In this document: positions 36,022-45,213 of the stretch, piece by piece
Layout of the letters: each line of letters starts with the position of its first letter
Numbering within the stretch: the first letter of the stretch is position 1
Assembly: GCA_016719575.1 (NCBI GenBank)
Contig: JADJYV010000002.1
Span: 496,001-560,000 of the forward strand
Reading direction: 5' to 3'
Length of the DNA: 64,000 nt
From: Pseudobdellovibrionaceae bacterium
Lineage (GTDB): Bacteria > Bdellovibrionota > Bdellovibrionia > Bdellovibrionales > Bdellovibrionaceae
Notes under the pieces: generated by a model
Databases searched by the model: none
Told to the model about the DNA's origin: nothing
Seen by the model: only the letters and a program-made list of their open reading frames with translations
Made by a program: the position numbers and the translations under genes

Positions 36022-37851
36022 ATGAGAATACCGATTTCAACGAAACTTGTCCTTGTGACTGTTGTCGTCTTACTTTTTGCCACAGTACCTATCGCTCTCC
36101 AAACTTCCAATATCTTTGCCAAGAGCTCGATGCAAAGAGAAGAATATAGCAATCAAGCATTTGCTGCGGCCCGAGCAACAGAAGTTGAAAATATTCTATC
36201 GTCGCTTGTCGACAAATCTAAAGTGGCGGCGTCTATTTTGTATCGAACAGCATCTTCAAGTGCTGCCTTGACAGAAGAGTTTGACCTGAACTTTACCAAA
36301 GACAAAAGATTAATCTCAATGGAAATTCTAAAAATCCAAGGAACCGCTGTTGAACTTGTCACTCGCCGAGTAAAAGACGCCCATTTAAAAACTGGCTATG
36401 GTCTTGATGGGGGCTATATCGCGCTCATTCGCAATCAGCAGCAATTTCCAGTTCGTTCGGTCGCTCATGGTTCTATAGAAATAAAGAATGCCACTTTTGA
36501 AAAAGGCCCAGCTATGTTTACTATCGGCATTCCTCTGGTCAAAGACCCACAAGGTCGAATCTCACATATAGCACTTATTGATGTAGATCTTTCGATTTTG
36601 CAAAAGCCCTTTAGTGAGAGATCTGAACGAAGTTCATTTTTAATTGATCGTAGCGGAGAACTCATTGCTCACAACGACGAAAAAATGGCGATGGCGCGAA
36701 TCAACATGAAAGCTTCCCCGCTTGTTAACAAAGCGCTTACTGAGCAAATCCCAAGACGACAAATTCGTTTTGCTGATACCGAAACGGGTCGATATTTCAT
36801 TGGCGCCTATAATAAAACCTCTTTTGGCGTCACAATTATATCTCAGATCTCCGAAGAATTAATTCTCGAGCCTGCAAAAGATGCAAAACGCCAAGCCTTT
36901 TTTATTACTGGGCTGGTTTTGTCCGCTGCTTTGTTCTTTATCTTTTTATTCTCTATGAGTTTAACCTCACCCATCGAAAAGTTAGCCGAACTCATCAAGA
37001 TAGTTTCCAAAGGAAATTTTGATGTCAAAGCTACTGCGAGCGTTAAATCGCACGACGAAGTGGGTGACTTAGCGATTGCCTTTGACCACATGACTGATGG
37101 ATTAAAAGAACGCGATAAAGTGAAGAACCTTTTCAGCAAGTTTCATGGTTCTTCTGTTGCCGAAGACTTGATCAATAATGATATTGGAGTTGGTGGCCAA
37201 AATAAAGAAGTCGTGGTCTTTTTCAGCGATATCCGAGGCTTTACTGCCTTTTCAGAAAAGCGAAAACCAGAAGAAGTCGTTGCTATGCTGAATGAATACT
37301 TTGCAATCATGGTGGGAGTCATCAATCGACATGGCGGGGTGGTTGATAAGTTTATTGGCGATGCGATCATGGCAATTTGGGGAGCTCCCAAAGGAACGGA
37401 TCGAGACCCCCACAATGCCCTCAGGGCTTGTATCGAAATGCGCAGAGGCCTCAACGAGCTCAATGAAAAACGCATCGCTCGAGGCGAAAATCCAATCATG
37501 ATAGGAATGGGACTACATGCCGGCAGAGCAATTTCTGGCACGATCGGATCAGATGAAAGAATGGAATATACTGTGATCGGAAATACGGTAAATACAGCCT
37601 CACGGATCGAAGCCTCGACCAAGGCGTTTGGGGCTGATTTATTAGTCTCTGACGATGTCATTTCGCGCATCGATGGTGAGTTTATTATAGATTACGCAGG
37701 AGCCGCAGAAGTGAAAGGTCGCTCTGACGCTCTGAAAATGTACAAGGTTCGAGGGTATCTTGAGAACGGAGTTCCTGTGGAAATTAAAACTCCGTACTCA
37801 GATTATGAAGCCGAAGGTGCCGATAAAGTAAAAATCAAAGACGCCGCTTAA
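36022..37851 (+). CDS. Class III adenylate cyclase with periplasmic sensor and HAMP
   Basis: 609 residues. Order: membrane helix about 8-26, periplasmic Cache-like sensor about 35-285, second helix about 292-312, HAMP about 313-365, cyclase domain about 393-575. Catalytic residues visible: metal ligands D403 (FFSDIRGFT) and D447 (KFIGDAIM), adenine-specifying K443 and T517, and N524 and R528 (NTVNTASRIE). So it should make cAMP, not cGMP. GGGAG site 6-10 nt before the ATG. Its stop overlaps the convergent permease gene by 4 bp. Third gene of the FecR operon. Confidence 0.93.
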   Translation: MRIPISTKLVLVTVVVLLFATVPIALQTSNIFAKSSMQREEYSNQAFAAARATEVENILSSLVDKSKVAASILYRTASSSAALTEEFDLNFTKDKRLISMEILKIQGTAVELVTRRVKDAHLKTGYGLDGGYIALIRNQQQFPVRSVAHGSIEIKNATFEKGPAMFTIGIPLVKDPQGRISHIALIDVDLSILQKPFSERSERSSFLIDRSGELIAHNDEKMAMARINMKASPLVNKALTEQIPRRQIRFADTETGRYFIGAYNKTSFGVTIISQISEELILEPAKDAKRQAFFITGLVLSAALFFIFLFSMSLTSPIEKLAELIKIVSKGNFDVKATASVKSHDEVGDLAIAFDHMTDGLKERDKVKNLFSKFHGSSVAEDLINNDIGVGGQNKEVVVFFSDIRGFTAFSEKRKPEEVVAMLNEYFAIMVGVINRHGGVVDKFIGDAIMAIWGAPKGTDRDPHNALRACIEMRRGLNELNEKRIARGENPIMIGMGLHAGRAISGTIGSDERMEYTVIGNTVNTASRIEASTKAFGADLLVSDDVISRIDGEFIIDYAGAAEVKGRSDALKMYKVRGYLENGVPVEIKTPYSDYEAEGADKVKIKDAA

Positions 37852-39107
37852 GTATTAACACTGAGCCCGTCTTTTAGGGATATCTTTTGCGCGCGCAGTG
37901 CTGGAATAAATCCAACCAGCACTCCCGCTAAAAGTATAAACGCGAGATATATCATCTCACTCCGACTAAAAGCAGAACCCACAAGGTAAAACCCGAATTC
38001 CACTTCAAGCCAAGGCCTCATCACTGTTATTACAGCCATAGACACCAAAATACCGAGTGTCACACCAGAAAGCGTCAATAACGTAGATTCAAAAATAAGC
38101 AAAAATAAAATCTGCTGTGTGCTTCCACCGATAGCACGTAAAATTGCCATCTCACGACGACGTTCATTGAGACTTGTCGTAAGAGCAATCAACATCGCCA
38201 TAAATCCGATTCCTACAACTAACCAAGAAATCACTTTTAGTACATTCTCTAAATATGAAAGACTCCGCCAAAGTTCATTCAAGGTCACTCCAGGAATAAT
38301 CGCCAAAAGTGGCTCGTCTTTGTAGGTGTTGATTTCGCGTTGCAGTTGCAAAGTTTCGATTCGAGATTTTGTTCGCAAAAAAAATGCCGTCACAGATTCA
38401 ATTTTAATCTGGCTCTCTTCATGGTGGTTGTGATCATGATCATCCTCGCCGTGGTGTTCATCCTGTGGCTCTTTATGAAGCCCCTCGATGGCTTCGAGAC
38501 TAACATACAGGGACTGATCCAAAGCCGTTCCTGTTGCAGCCATAAGACCGACGATTGTAAATGGCTTGTCGTCATGCTTGTGAACTCCCTCAGTACGCGT
38601 TACTCCATGTGCAACAACGATTTTGTCCCCTATTTTATATTTCAGCTTTTTTGCGACGTCAGCCCCAACAACAACATCCCAAAGGCCGGAGAAGACCTTA
38701 CCCTCTGCAAGTTCAATTTTAGAATTTCCACGAAAGCGATAATGATTAAAAAAATCTAGATTTGTTCCAACAACGCGAAACCCATGATGGCCATCTCCGA
38801 GAGAATAGGGGATTGTCCATTCCACCGCTGGATGCTTTTTTATTTCCTGATAGGTTGTATAAGAAATATTGTGACTAGCATTGCCAATATTAAATACGGT
38901 GTACAGTATCAACTCCACAGGCCCCGTGCGTGCGCCTACGATCAGGTCGGTTTGACTGATTGTCTGAGTGAATCCGTCCTCGGCGGCACGTCGTGCCCGC
39001 TCAACTGCTAACAGCAATACTACGCTCAAAGCAATCGCCAACACAGTCAACAACGATGTGTACATTCGATTTTTTAATGATTTTAAAGCTAGGTTCAAAA
39101 AAACCAT
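37848..39107 (-). CDS. ABC transporter permease, FtsX/MacB-like, with His-rich loop
   Basis: 419 residues from ATG 39107 (AAGGA at 8 nt; the GTG two codons earlier is too close). Four membrane helices in the FtsX/LolCE/MacB arrangement: one at the N-terminus, a large periplasmic domain, and three at the C-terminus. The periplasmic domain holds a His/Asp/Glu-rich loop (about residues 213-231, DEHHGEDDHDHNHHEE) and GVHKHDDKPF, likely metal-binding. With the ATPase and DUF3299 genes it forms a trio. I recall similar trios near zinc-regulated genes in gammaproteobacteria. Confidence 0.87.
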   Translation of the reverse strand: MVFLNLALKSLKNRMYTSLLTVLAIALSVVLLLAVERARRAAEDGFTQTISQTDLIVGARTGPVELILYTVFNIGNASHNISYTTYQEIKKHPAVEWTIPYSLGDGHHGFRVVGTNLDFFNHYRFRGNSKIELAEGKVFSGLWDVVVGADVAKKLKYKIGDKIVVAHGVTRTEGVHKHDDKPFTIVGLMAATGTALDQSLYVSLEAIEGLHKEPQDEHHGEDDHDHNHHEESQIKIESVTAFFLRTKSRIETLQLQREINTYKDEPLLAIIPGVTLNELWRSLSYLENVLKVISWLVVGIGFMAMLIALTTSLNERRREMAILRAIGGSTQQILFLLIFESTLLTLSGVTLGILVSMAVITVMRPWLEVEFGFYLVGSAFSRSEMIYLAFILLAGVLVGFIPALRAQKISLKDGLSVNT

Positions 39108-39118
39108 ACTCACAGTCC

Positions 39119-39805
39119 TTAAGGTGTAATTTTGTTAATATCGCTCAAAAAAACTGTTCGCGAAAACATATGTTGTATACTGCGATCATGACTGACGAAC
39201 AAGAGGCTCGCACCATATTGCTTGCAAAGATCAAAGAGCAAATTTAAGAATTTTTCGCGATGATCCATATCAAGAGAGGACGTGGGTTCGTCGGCTAAAA
39301 TCAAATCTGGCTGACCAACCAAGGCTCTCGCCACTGCAACCCTCTGCTGCTGGCCAATACTCAATTCAGTAACTCTTCTGTCCAAAACAGACAGAATGCC
39401 AAGACGATCGCAAATATCACTGATAATATTTTCTAACTTGCCAAAATCTATCCGTGATCGTCGGCGGGCACTGAGGCGAATAGGCAACTCAATATTTTCT
39501 CGCACACTTAAGTAGGGTATCAAATTGAAATTTTGAAATATGTACCCCAAATGTTCGCCCCGAAACTGATCCCTCTCTGTCTCAGACTTCGCAGAAAGAT
39601 CTTGTCCCAAAATTTTAACAACACCCTTCTGTGGTTTTAAAATCCCTGCGAGAATTTCTAATAAGGTCGTTTTACCAGAGCCACTTGGCCCATAGAGAAA
39701 AATGCTTTCGCCTTTTTCTACACGAAACTCAGATATAGCTAAAGTTTCCTGCTGTGCAGTTTGATAACGGTACTTGAGTCCTTGAATGTCTATAAGATGT
39801 TCCAT
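39119..39805 (-). CDS. ABC transporter ATP-binding protein, LolD/MacB type
   Basis: 228 residues. Walker A GPSGSGKTTLLE about 34-45, Q-loop in YIFQNFNLIPYLS, signature LSIGQQQRVAVARAL, Walker B LILADEPTSSLD and H-loop VSHDR. It powers the FtsX-like permease directly downstream (11-bp gap). LolD-type transporters extract or move substrates from the inner membrane or periplasm instead of importing. Starts 5 bp after the DUF3299 gene. Confidence 0.94.
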   Translation of the reverse strand: MEHLIDIQGLKYRYQTAQQETLAISEFRVEKGESIFLYGPSGSGKTTLLEILAGILKPQKGVVKILGQDLSAKSETERDQFRGEHLGYIFQNFNLIPYLSVRENIELPIRLSARRRSRIDFGKLENIISDICDRLGILSVLDRRVTELSIGQQQRVAVARALVGQPDLILADEPTSSLDMDHREKFLNLLFDLCKQYGASLLFVSHDRSIQHMFSRTVFLSDINKITP

Positions 39806-39810
39806 ATTTT

Positions 39811-40266
39811 TTACCTATAAGGCTCGATGCTTTCGCCGACAAGTTCAAACGATGCTTCACCATAAATGGACTTTTTAGTAACAAGATTTAACACCCCGTA
39901 AACCCAGATGGGGCCGAATGCGACCTCAGCACCCTTCTGCATTTTAACGAACACCATTTGATTCGGCGGAGGCGGAGGGACATGAATACATGCCTGAGGA
40001 CTTGGAACTAACAAGAACTCTGTTACCAGCTTTTGACTGTCCTCAAGAGGCACCATAAAACCCGGAATTTTTATTTGTTTTCCGTTGAGGGCTTCGAGCT
40101 CAGGACTGCTGGATTTGGCACTGACATAGTCCATCTCACCCAAGAGACGCCAGTCGACTTCAATTCCGCTTGCCGCGCCTCCACTAGGATAAAAGTGATG
40201 GAATAGCACCGCGCCGACAACCATCGCAAGAACAAAAACTCCCGTTCCGAATAACCACTTCTTCAT
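39811..40266 (-). CDS. DUF3299 envelope protein
   Basis: 151 residues with an N-terminal membrane anchor or signal (about 4-24). The rest fits DUF3299: GKQIKIPGFMVPLE, then FLLVPSPQACIHVPPPPPNQMVFV, with a Cys-x-His-VPPPPP segment that could bind a metal. Faces the periplasm. First gene of the trio with ATPase and His-rich permease, and divergent from hisS. Metal-related function is inference. Confidence 0.82.
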   Translation of the reverse strand: MKKWLFGTGVFVLAMVVGAVLFHHFYPSGGAASGIEVDWRLLGEMDYVSAKSSSPELEALNGKQIKIPGFMVPLEDSQKLVTEFLLVPSPQACIHVPPPPPNQMVFVKMQKGAEVAFGPIWVYGVLNLVTKKSIYGEASFELVGESIEPYR

Positions 40267-40408
40267 GACTTTAATATGGAGCGCACAGAGTAAAAACGCA
40301 ATTCATTTACGCCTCACAAAAAGAATACCAACTCGAATGCAACGCAATACAAACAAAAAAAAATGTTGAAAAGTACCCTTTAAAGTTACGGCATGTTAAA
40401 CTGCGATT

Positions 40409-41653
40409 ATGAGTGAAAAGTTACAGCGGGTTCGAGGAACTCGGGACTTGCTTCCCGAAGAGTGTCTGAAGTTTAGATATGTCGAGGCAAATGCCTATTC
40501 TCTTGCGACTCTTTATGGGTATGGCGAAATTGAAACCCCAATTTTCGAATTCTCTGAGGTCTTTCACCGCACCCTCGGAGAAACTTCAGATGTTGTAAAC
40601 AAAGAAACTTATACCTTTACGGATCGAGGCGGAGAAAGCATCACCCTACGTCCCGAAGGTACTGCCGGCGTCGCTCGTGCCTTTGTTTCTGAGGGGATGG
40701 CTCAAAATTTACCTCTAAAATTTTTTTACTCTGGCCCGATGTTTCGCTACGAACGTCCGCAAAAAGGACGTTACCGTCAGTTTAAACAAATTGGTGTCGA
40801 ATGTCTCGGCATTGAATCCCCTCTCGCAGACGTCGATTGTATCGCTCTGGCTTGGGACCTGTTGAACAAAATCAAAATTGCTAATGAGTGCCATCTTGAG
40901 ATCAACACTCTTGGCGATATCGCCAGTCGTATTCTATATCGAAAGGCTCTGGTTGACTATTTCAGCCAACACCAAGGTCAACTTTCTGCTGACAGTAAAA
41001 TGCGCCTCGAAAAAAATCCTCTTCGAATTCTAGACTCTAAAGACGAGGGGGATCGCGCCCTCTTTGCAAAGGCCCCTTCTCTTCATGATTTTCTTAACGA
41101 AGAGTCCTCCTCATTTTTTAAAGCCGTTGTCAGCGGTATCGAAAGTCTCGGCATTCCCTACAAAATCAACCCCAGACTTGTTCGCGGTCTCGATTATTAC
41201 TGCCATACTGTTTTCGAGTTTGTTACAGCCAGCCTTGGCGCCCAAGGGACCGTCCTTGCGGGGGGCCGCTACGATGGGCTTATCGAAATGATGGGTGGAC
41301 CAAAAACCCCAGGCATCGGCTGGGCTGCCGGCATCGACCGCCTCGCCGACCTCATCCCTGTAGATAGCTATAAAAAAGCAACCCCACTTATCGCGGTCAT
41401 TCCAGCAGATGCCTCTGGCGAGATCCAAGCCCTCAAAACCAGCCATCAACTTAGGTCCTCAGGCCACAAGGTAGAGCTCTTGCTCTCTGGAAAAATGGGC
41501 AAACGTTTTCAAAAAGCCGACAAATTGGGGGCTGATTATGCCATCGTTATTGGCGAAAATGAAGTCACTTCCGGAAAAGTGGCTGTCAAAAACCTAAAAA
41601 CTGGCGAGCAAGAAAGCCTTTCCACCGAAGAGCTACTTTCGAAGCTTTCATAA
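40409..41653 (+). CDS. hisS: Histidyl-tRNA synthetase
   Basis: 414 residues, typical length. Class II aminoacyl-tRNA synthetase charging tRNA-His. Motif 1 region RVRGTRDLLPEE, motif 2 MFRYERPQKGRYRQFKQIG, the His-specific VRGLDYYCHTVFEF, motif 3 AGGRYDGLIEMMGG and the C-terminal anticodon-binding domain from about residue 325. Convergent with lgt, stops 13 bp apart, no terminator seen between. Confidence 0.97.
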   Translation: MSEKLQRVRGTRDLLPEECLKFRYVEANAYSLATLYGYGEIETPIFEFSEVFHRTLGETSDVVNKETYTFTDRGGESITLRPEGTAGVARAFVSEGMAQNLPLKFFYSGPMFRYERPQKGRYRQFKQIGVECLGIESPLADVDCIALAWDLLNKIKIANECHLEINTLGDIASRILYRKALVDYFSQHQGQLSADSKMRLEKNPLRILDSKDEGDRALFAKAPSLHDFLNEESSSFFKAVVSGIESLGIPYKINPRLVRGLDYYCHTVFEFVTASLGAQGTVLAGGRYDGLIEMMGGPKTPGIGWAAGIDRLADLIPVDSYKKATPLIAVIPADASGEIQALKTSHQLRSSGHKVELLLSGKMGKRFQKADKLGADYAIVIGENEVTSGKVAVKNLKTGEQESLSTEELLSKLS

Positions 41654-41666
41654 GACCCAGTCTTCT

Positions 41667-42728
41667 TTACTTTCGCCCCAAACGAATACTGTACCCCCGA
41701 CTCCAGCCAGGGATATTAAGCGAGTTTGAGCGCCCCCATAAAAACATCATACAAAGACCAATAAACAACATGCCGACGCTCAACCACTGCCCTCGCGTCA
41801 GATCCAGCCATTGAAGTCCGATCTGGGCGTCTGGCATTCGAAAATGCTCATCTCCAATGCGAATGAGCGAGTAGAGAACAATAAATGTCGACGCGATAAA
41901 TCCCGGCTTCCTCCCACGGCGCCATAATAAAAATAAAAATAGAAATAGAAACAAACCCTCGCCAAATGCGGCGAAGAGCTGCGATGGATACCTCGCCACC
42001 AATGCTGGGGACAGAGCCTCGGTAACTGCGCTGTTGCCCTTTTGAACTTCACTGATAATGTTATTCAAAGTTGAATAAACCTGACTTCGCGCAATCAGAT
42101 CAAACTGAACTTTTTCAAGTAAGGCGGCCCACTCAGAAACATTCATTCCCATCTTTTCAATAACACCTGAAAGCTGATGCAGCTTCTGTGGCTCTAGCGT
42201 TGGCCAAGTTAAAATATCCTGCGGAAACTTTACGGCTGCTGGAAAATCAAGAGGCGCAGGTCGCCCCACCAACTCCCCATTGATAAAGTTAGCAATGCGA
42301 CCAAAAAACACCCCTATGGGCCCCGCAACTGCGACCAAATCGAGAAGATACAAGGAGTTCACGCCATAGCGCCGCGCAAATAAAAGGCAGGCGATCACAA
42401 TGCCAATGATGCCGCCGTGACTAGCCATCCCACCTTCATTTATAGCCAGTGCCCCCCAAAATGGAAACTCTCCCTTAAACTTCAAAAGCAAATCAGGAGC
42501 ATAAAAAAACACATAGCCCAAACGTCCGCCGACCAGAGTTCCAACCGCAGTGTATGTAATAAAATCACCGACCATTTTGGGTTCCAGCCCTGCACGCTGG
42601 CGATAACTCAGCCAACGAATCAACAAATAGGCACAAATAAATCCCAACATATAGGACAAGCCATACCAACGGACGCCAAAATTTTCGGAAAATTGTATAG
42701 CAAATGGATTCAAACTATGAATATACAT
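41667..42728 (-). CDS. lgt: Prolipoprotein diacylglyceryl transferase, with insertion
   Basis: 353 residues from ATG 42728; a TTG start at 42755 is less likely. Attaches diacylglyceryl from phosphatidylglycerol to the lipobox Cys, the first step of lipoprotein maturation, in the inner membrane. Signature GRIANFINGELVGR is complete, and the later YPSQL motif is present. Between these two motifs lies about 70 extra residues (roughly 185-255), mostly helical and polar, absent from the usual 260-290-residue enzyme. Many lipoproteins in the window would be its substrates. Confidence 0.94.
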   Translation of the reverse strand: MYIHSLNPFAIQFSENFGVRWYGLSYMLGFICAYLLIRWLSYRQRAGLEPKMVGDFITYTAVGTLVGGRLGYVFFYAPDLLLKFKGEFPFWGALAINEGGMASHGGIIGIVIACLLFARRYGVNSLYLLDLVAVAGPIGVFFGRIANFINGELVGRPAPLDFPAAVKFPQDILTWPTLEPQKLHQLSGVIEKMGMNVSEWAALLEKVQFDLIARSQVYSTLNNIISEVQKGNSAVTEALSPALVARYPSQLFAAFGEGLFLFLFLFLLWRRGRKPGFIASTFIVLYSLIRIGDEHFRMPDAQIGLQWLDLTRGQWLSVGMLFIGLCMMFLWGRSNSLNIPGWSRGYSIRLGRK

Positions 42729-42816
42729 TTCGACCCCAGTCCCAAACTTAGACAAATAAATAAAATCTTAGACCCATCCACCCTCAAAGGGCAAAATTAA
42801 AAGTGGGGGTTCAAAT

Positions 42817-43587
42817 ATGTTTCGTTTCAAATTGCAACGGTGTCTCCCCTACCTATTATCGCTGACTTTAGCAAGTCCGGCAATTGCTGGAGAATCTGGT
42901 TCGTCGGGCAATGGATCCAAAGACTTCATCCAAAGGGCTGAACGCCGCGAAAACAAGCGCTGGACCCTTAAGGAGTGGCTAGAGCAAAAGGACAGAAATC
43001 GTATGATGGATATGTGGCTTTCTATGAATGCCCCCTCTCCCTTTGAAGTGATGCTCGGGGGTTCTTACAACAGCATTCAGACTCAAACCAATCCGGGAGG
43101 AGCAGGTGCAAATAAATTCACCTCCTACCAAGCCACTCTTTCTACCTATGCACAATTTGTAGGGCTTACTGCCGAGTACGAAAACAATACTCAAGAGGGA
43201 TTCAATGACCTCTCCGGTCTTTTTAATTTACGCTTGGTCGGGAATTCCATTCAGGGGTCCTATTTCGCGGTCCACTATGGACAACGCACCCGTAATATCA
43301 CCACCAACCAAGTCCGACTCAGTCAGCAGCTCGCCCAAAGCAGTCTACAGCTGTATTTAACAAAATACTTTGGATTTGATGGGCTATACCGATACTACCT
43401 AAGTATCAACGAACCCACCCTTGGGGATGTCAGTGGAAATTTAGCAGAAGCCGGTGCTTTTATTGATTTTAAAAACTTTCGTATATTCGGAAGTTGGTAC
43501 AATGAGACAACAATTTACAACAACTCCGGTGTCGAAACTAACACCAATCGCACGGGAATAAAAACGGGCTTAAAAATATTCTACTAA
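42817..43587 (+). CDS. Predicted outer-membrane beta-barrel protein
   Basis: 256 residues, signal peptide about 1-24. A charged helical segment (about 35-75, rich in Arg/Lys/Glu) precedes alternating beta strands that run to a C-terminal Phe-Tyr (GLKIFY), the usual signal for barrel insertion. No family recognised. Divergent from lgt, convergent with the gene at 43604. Start ATG 42817 with GTGGGGG upstream. Confidence 0.68.
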   Translation: MFRFKLQRCLPYLLSLTLASPAIAGESGSSGNGSKDFIQRAERRENKRWTLKEWLEQKDRNRMMDMWLSMNAPSPFEVMLGGSYNSIQTQTNPGGAGANKFTSYQATLSTYAQFVGLTAEYENNTQEGFNDLSGLFNLRLVGNSIQGSYFAVHYGQRTRNITTNQVRLSQQLAQSSLQLYLTKYFGFDGLYRYYLSINEPTLGDVSGNLAEAGAFIDFKNFRIFGSWYNETTIYNNSGVETNTNRTGIKTGLKIFY

Positions 43588-43603
43588 TTGTAAAAATGTC
43601 TCA

Positions 43604-44176
43604 TCAAAAGGCATAAGAAAAGGCGATAGCCGCATTTGTACCCGCCAAAAAATATAGCAAATTACGAACCGTCCGATCTTCTTCCCGAGTTGCGCTATAA
43701 AAATTCACCGCAGCTACCAGTGAGTGAGTCGCCACCTGAATCCAATTGGCTTTCTTTCTGTATTCTCGATCGCGCACCAAAAATCGTGTAAGCACTTCTG
43801 ACTTTTGGGCTCTCGTTAAAGTAGATCCTTCGATGGCATGATAAAAAGAATTATATTCATTTCCTATCCAATACACATTCGCACCATAACCAATAGCCGC
43901 CACGCCCACAGACTGTGCTACGGCATAAACACCACGACTAAGAGGGTCGCTAGAACTATAGTACCCGATAACTCCGCCGGCTATCGCAACCACTCCACTA
44001 ATCATATAACTGGTTCCAAGAACATGGTCTTCGTGCTTTCTCTTCTGCATATATCCATGAAAAGAGTCCCAATCGACGGGACCGAGATATCCCGTTTCTC
44101 CGCTATAGGCAAATGCTGTCGCCACATTAATTAACTGAGCCGACATGAAAATAGCTATTGCCACTAACATTTTCAT
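43604..44176 (-). CDS. Membrane-associated protein of unknown function
   Basis: 190 residues with a signal peptide (about 1-23), then two or three hydrophobic stretches rich in Gly/Ala (YMISGVVAIAGGVIGYY and VAQSVGVAAIGYGANVY) and a C-terminal one ending FSYAF. The ATG overlaps the stop of the barrel gene upstream (ATGA), so it is the third gene of the operon lipoprotein - barrel - this gene. Function unknown. Confidence 0.68.
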   Translation of the reverse strand: MKMLVAIAIFMSAQLINVATAFAYSGETGYLGPVDWDSFHGYMQKRKHEDHVLGTSYMISGVVAIAGGVIGYYSSSDPLSRGVYAVAQSVGVAAIGYGANVYWIGNEYNSFYHAIEGSTLTRAQKSEVLTRFLVRDREYRKKANWIQVATHSLVAAVNFYSATREEDRTVRNLLYFLAGTNAAIAFSYAF

Positions 44177-45213
44177 ATTGAGTATCCAATCTCCATGTAG
44201 ACTGTCTGCATCTGGTCTGACTCGCCAAGAAGATTTTTAAATTTTTGTCGCCAATAGCTGAGTCCGCCATTCCATCTATAATATTGCAGGATAAAACCCA
44301 GCGAGTATTCACTATCACCAATGCTTGCCAAAGTTTGGACAGCTCCTATTCGATAAGAAGCCCCGAATTTGGCAATATCTTTGAGCTCAGGAGCATTGCT
44401 GCTAAATAAGAAATCCACCCCAAATTCTAGCTCACCGTAACCTAAAGGTGGTCGAATAGAGCTCGCCCAATGCCATTCTGGACTGTTTGGCAGCCCATCG
44501 TATTTTCTGTCTACGGCACCCGCATTTTTAATGGTTAAACCCGTCTGTGGCCTCCAATCAAAATCCTCAAACGAATAGAGAAGTCCGGGCTCTAGGTAAA
44601 TTGCACGTTGAGTTTTTGAATCGAAGTGGCGAGTGCCCCCCTCAGCCAAAGCATCCGTCAAAGTGAACTCACTCAAAACAAACTTGCGCTCCACTCCGCG
44701 CAACTGAAGTCCCCAATAGAAATTTCCTTCCGCATAGCTGGCAATTTGTCCTGTTGCAGAACGCTCTTGACCTGCAAATAACGTAATGGTTGGCAATGCG
44801 GAATTTCTAATCAATGCGTAGTAAAACAAGCGATACGGAACGAAACTGAGTCCCCAGTTTTCACTCAAAAAAGAGGCCTGAATACTCGCTTCCATTTCAC
44901 TACTAGACCGCTGATTAAACAATCGTTCCGCCATCGCTGCATCAGCATCGCCATCAACCAACCTGGCAATGTCACTCAGATAAGAAATATTATTTCCAAA
45001 GAAAAACTGTGTTTGAAAAATTGAGCGACGCTCTTTTGCAACAAAGGCAGGGTTGCACGGCAAACTGCCAGCAAGGACATCCATTCCATAACAGGCCGAT
45101 CCCAATGTCTTCGAGGTAAAATCCGAGCTCCCCAAGGCGATCGCTCTTGGAATTTCTATCGAAAAAGCGGACGCACAAAAGAGAAATCCCGCAAAAAATA
45201 CCAGAGTTTTCAT
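44173..45213 (-). CDS. Predicted outer-membrane barrel protein
   Basis: 346 residues from ATG 45213, which overlaps the preceding stop (ATGA); GTG 45219 is an alternative. Signal peptide about 1-19. The pattern of short amphipathic strands, a Cys pair near the N-terminus and the aromatic-ending tail YMEIGYSI suggest a FadL/PorV-like barrel. No specific family recognised. Middle gene of a three-gene operon whose first gene encodes a lipoprotein. Confidence 0.7.
   Translation of the reverse strand: MKTLVFFAGFLFCASAFSIEIPRAIALGSSDFTSKTLGSACYGMDVLAGSLPCNPAFVAKERRSIFQTQFFFGNNISYLSDIARLVDGDADAAMAERLFNQRSSSEMEASIQASFLSENWGLSFVPYRLFYYALIRNSALPTITLFAGQERSATGQIASYAEGNFYWGLQLRGVERKFVLSEFTLTDALAEGGTRHFDSKTQRAIYLEPGLLYSFEDFDWRPQTGLTIKNAGAVDRKYDGLPNSPEWHWASSIRPPLGYGELEFGVDFLFSSNAPELKDIAKFGASYRIGAVQTLASIGDSEYSLGFILQYYRWNGGLSYWRQKFKNLLGESDQMQTVYMEIGYSI

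Noticed and set aside
37143..37670. 175-codon minus-strand frame
   Set aside because: Antisense to the catalytic domain of the adenylate cyclase, whose motifs are complete.
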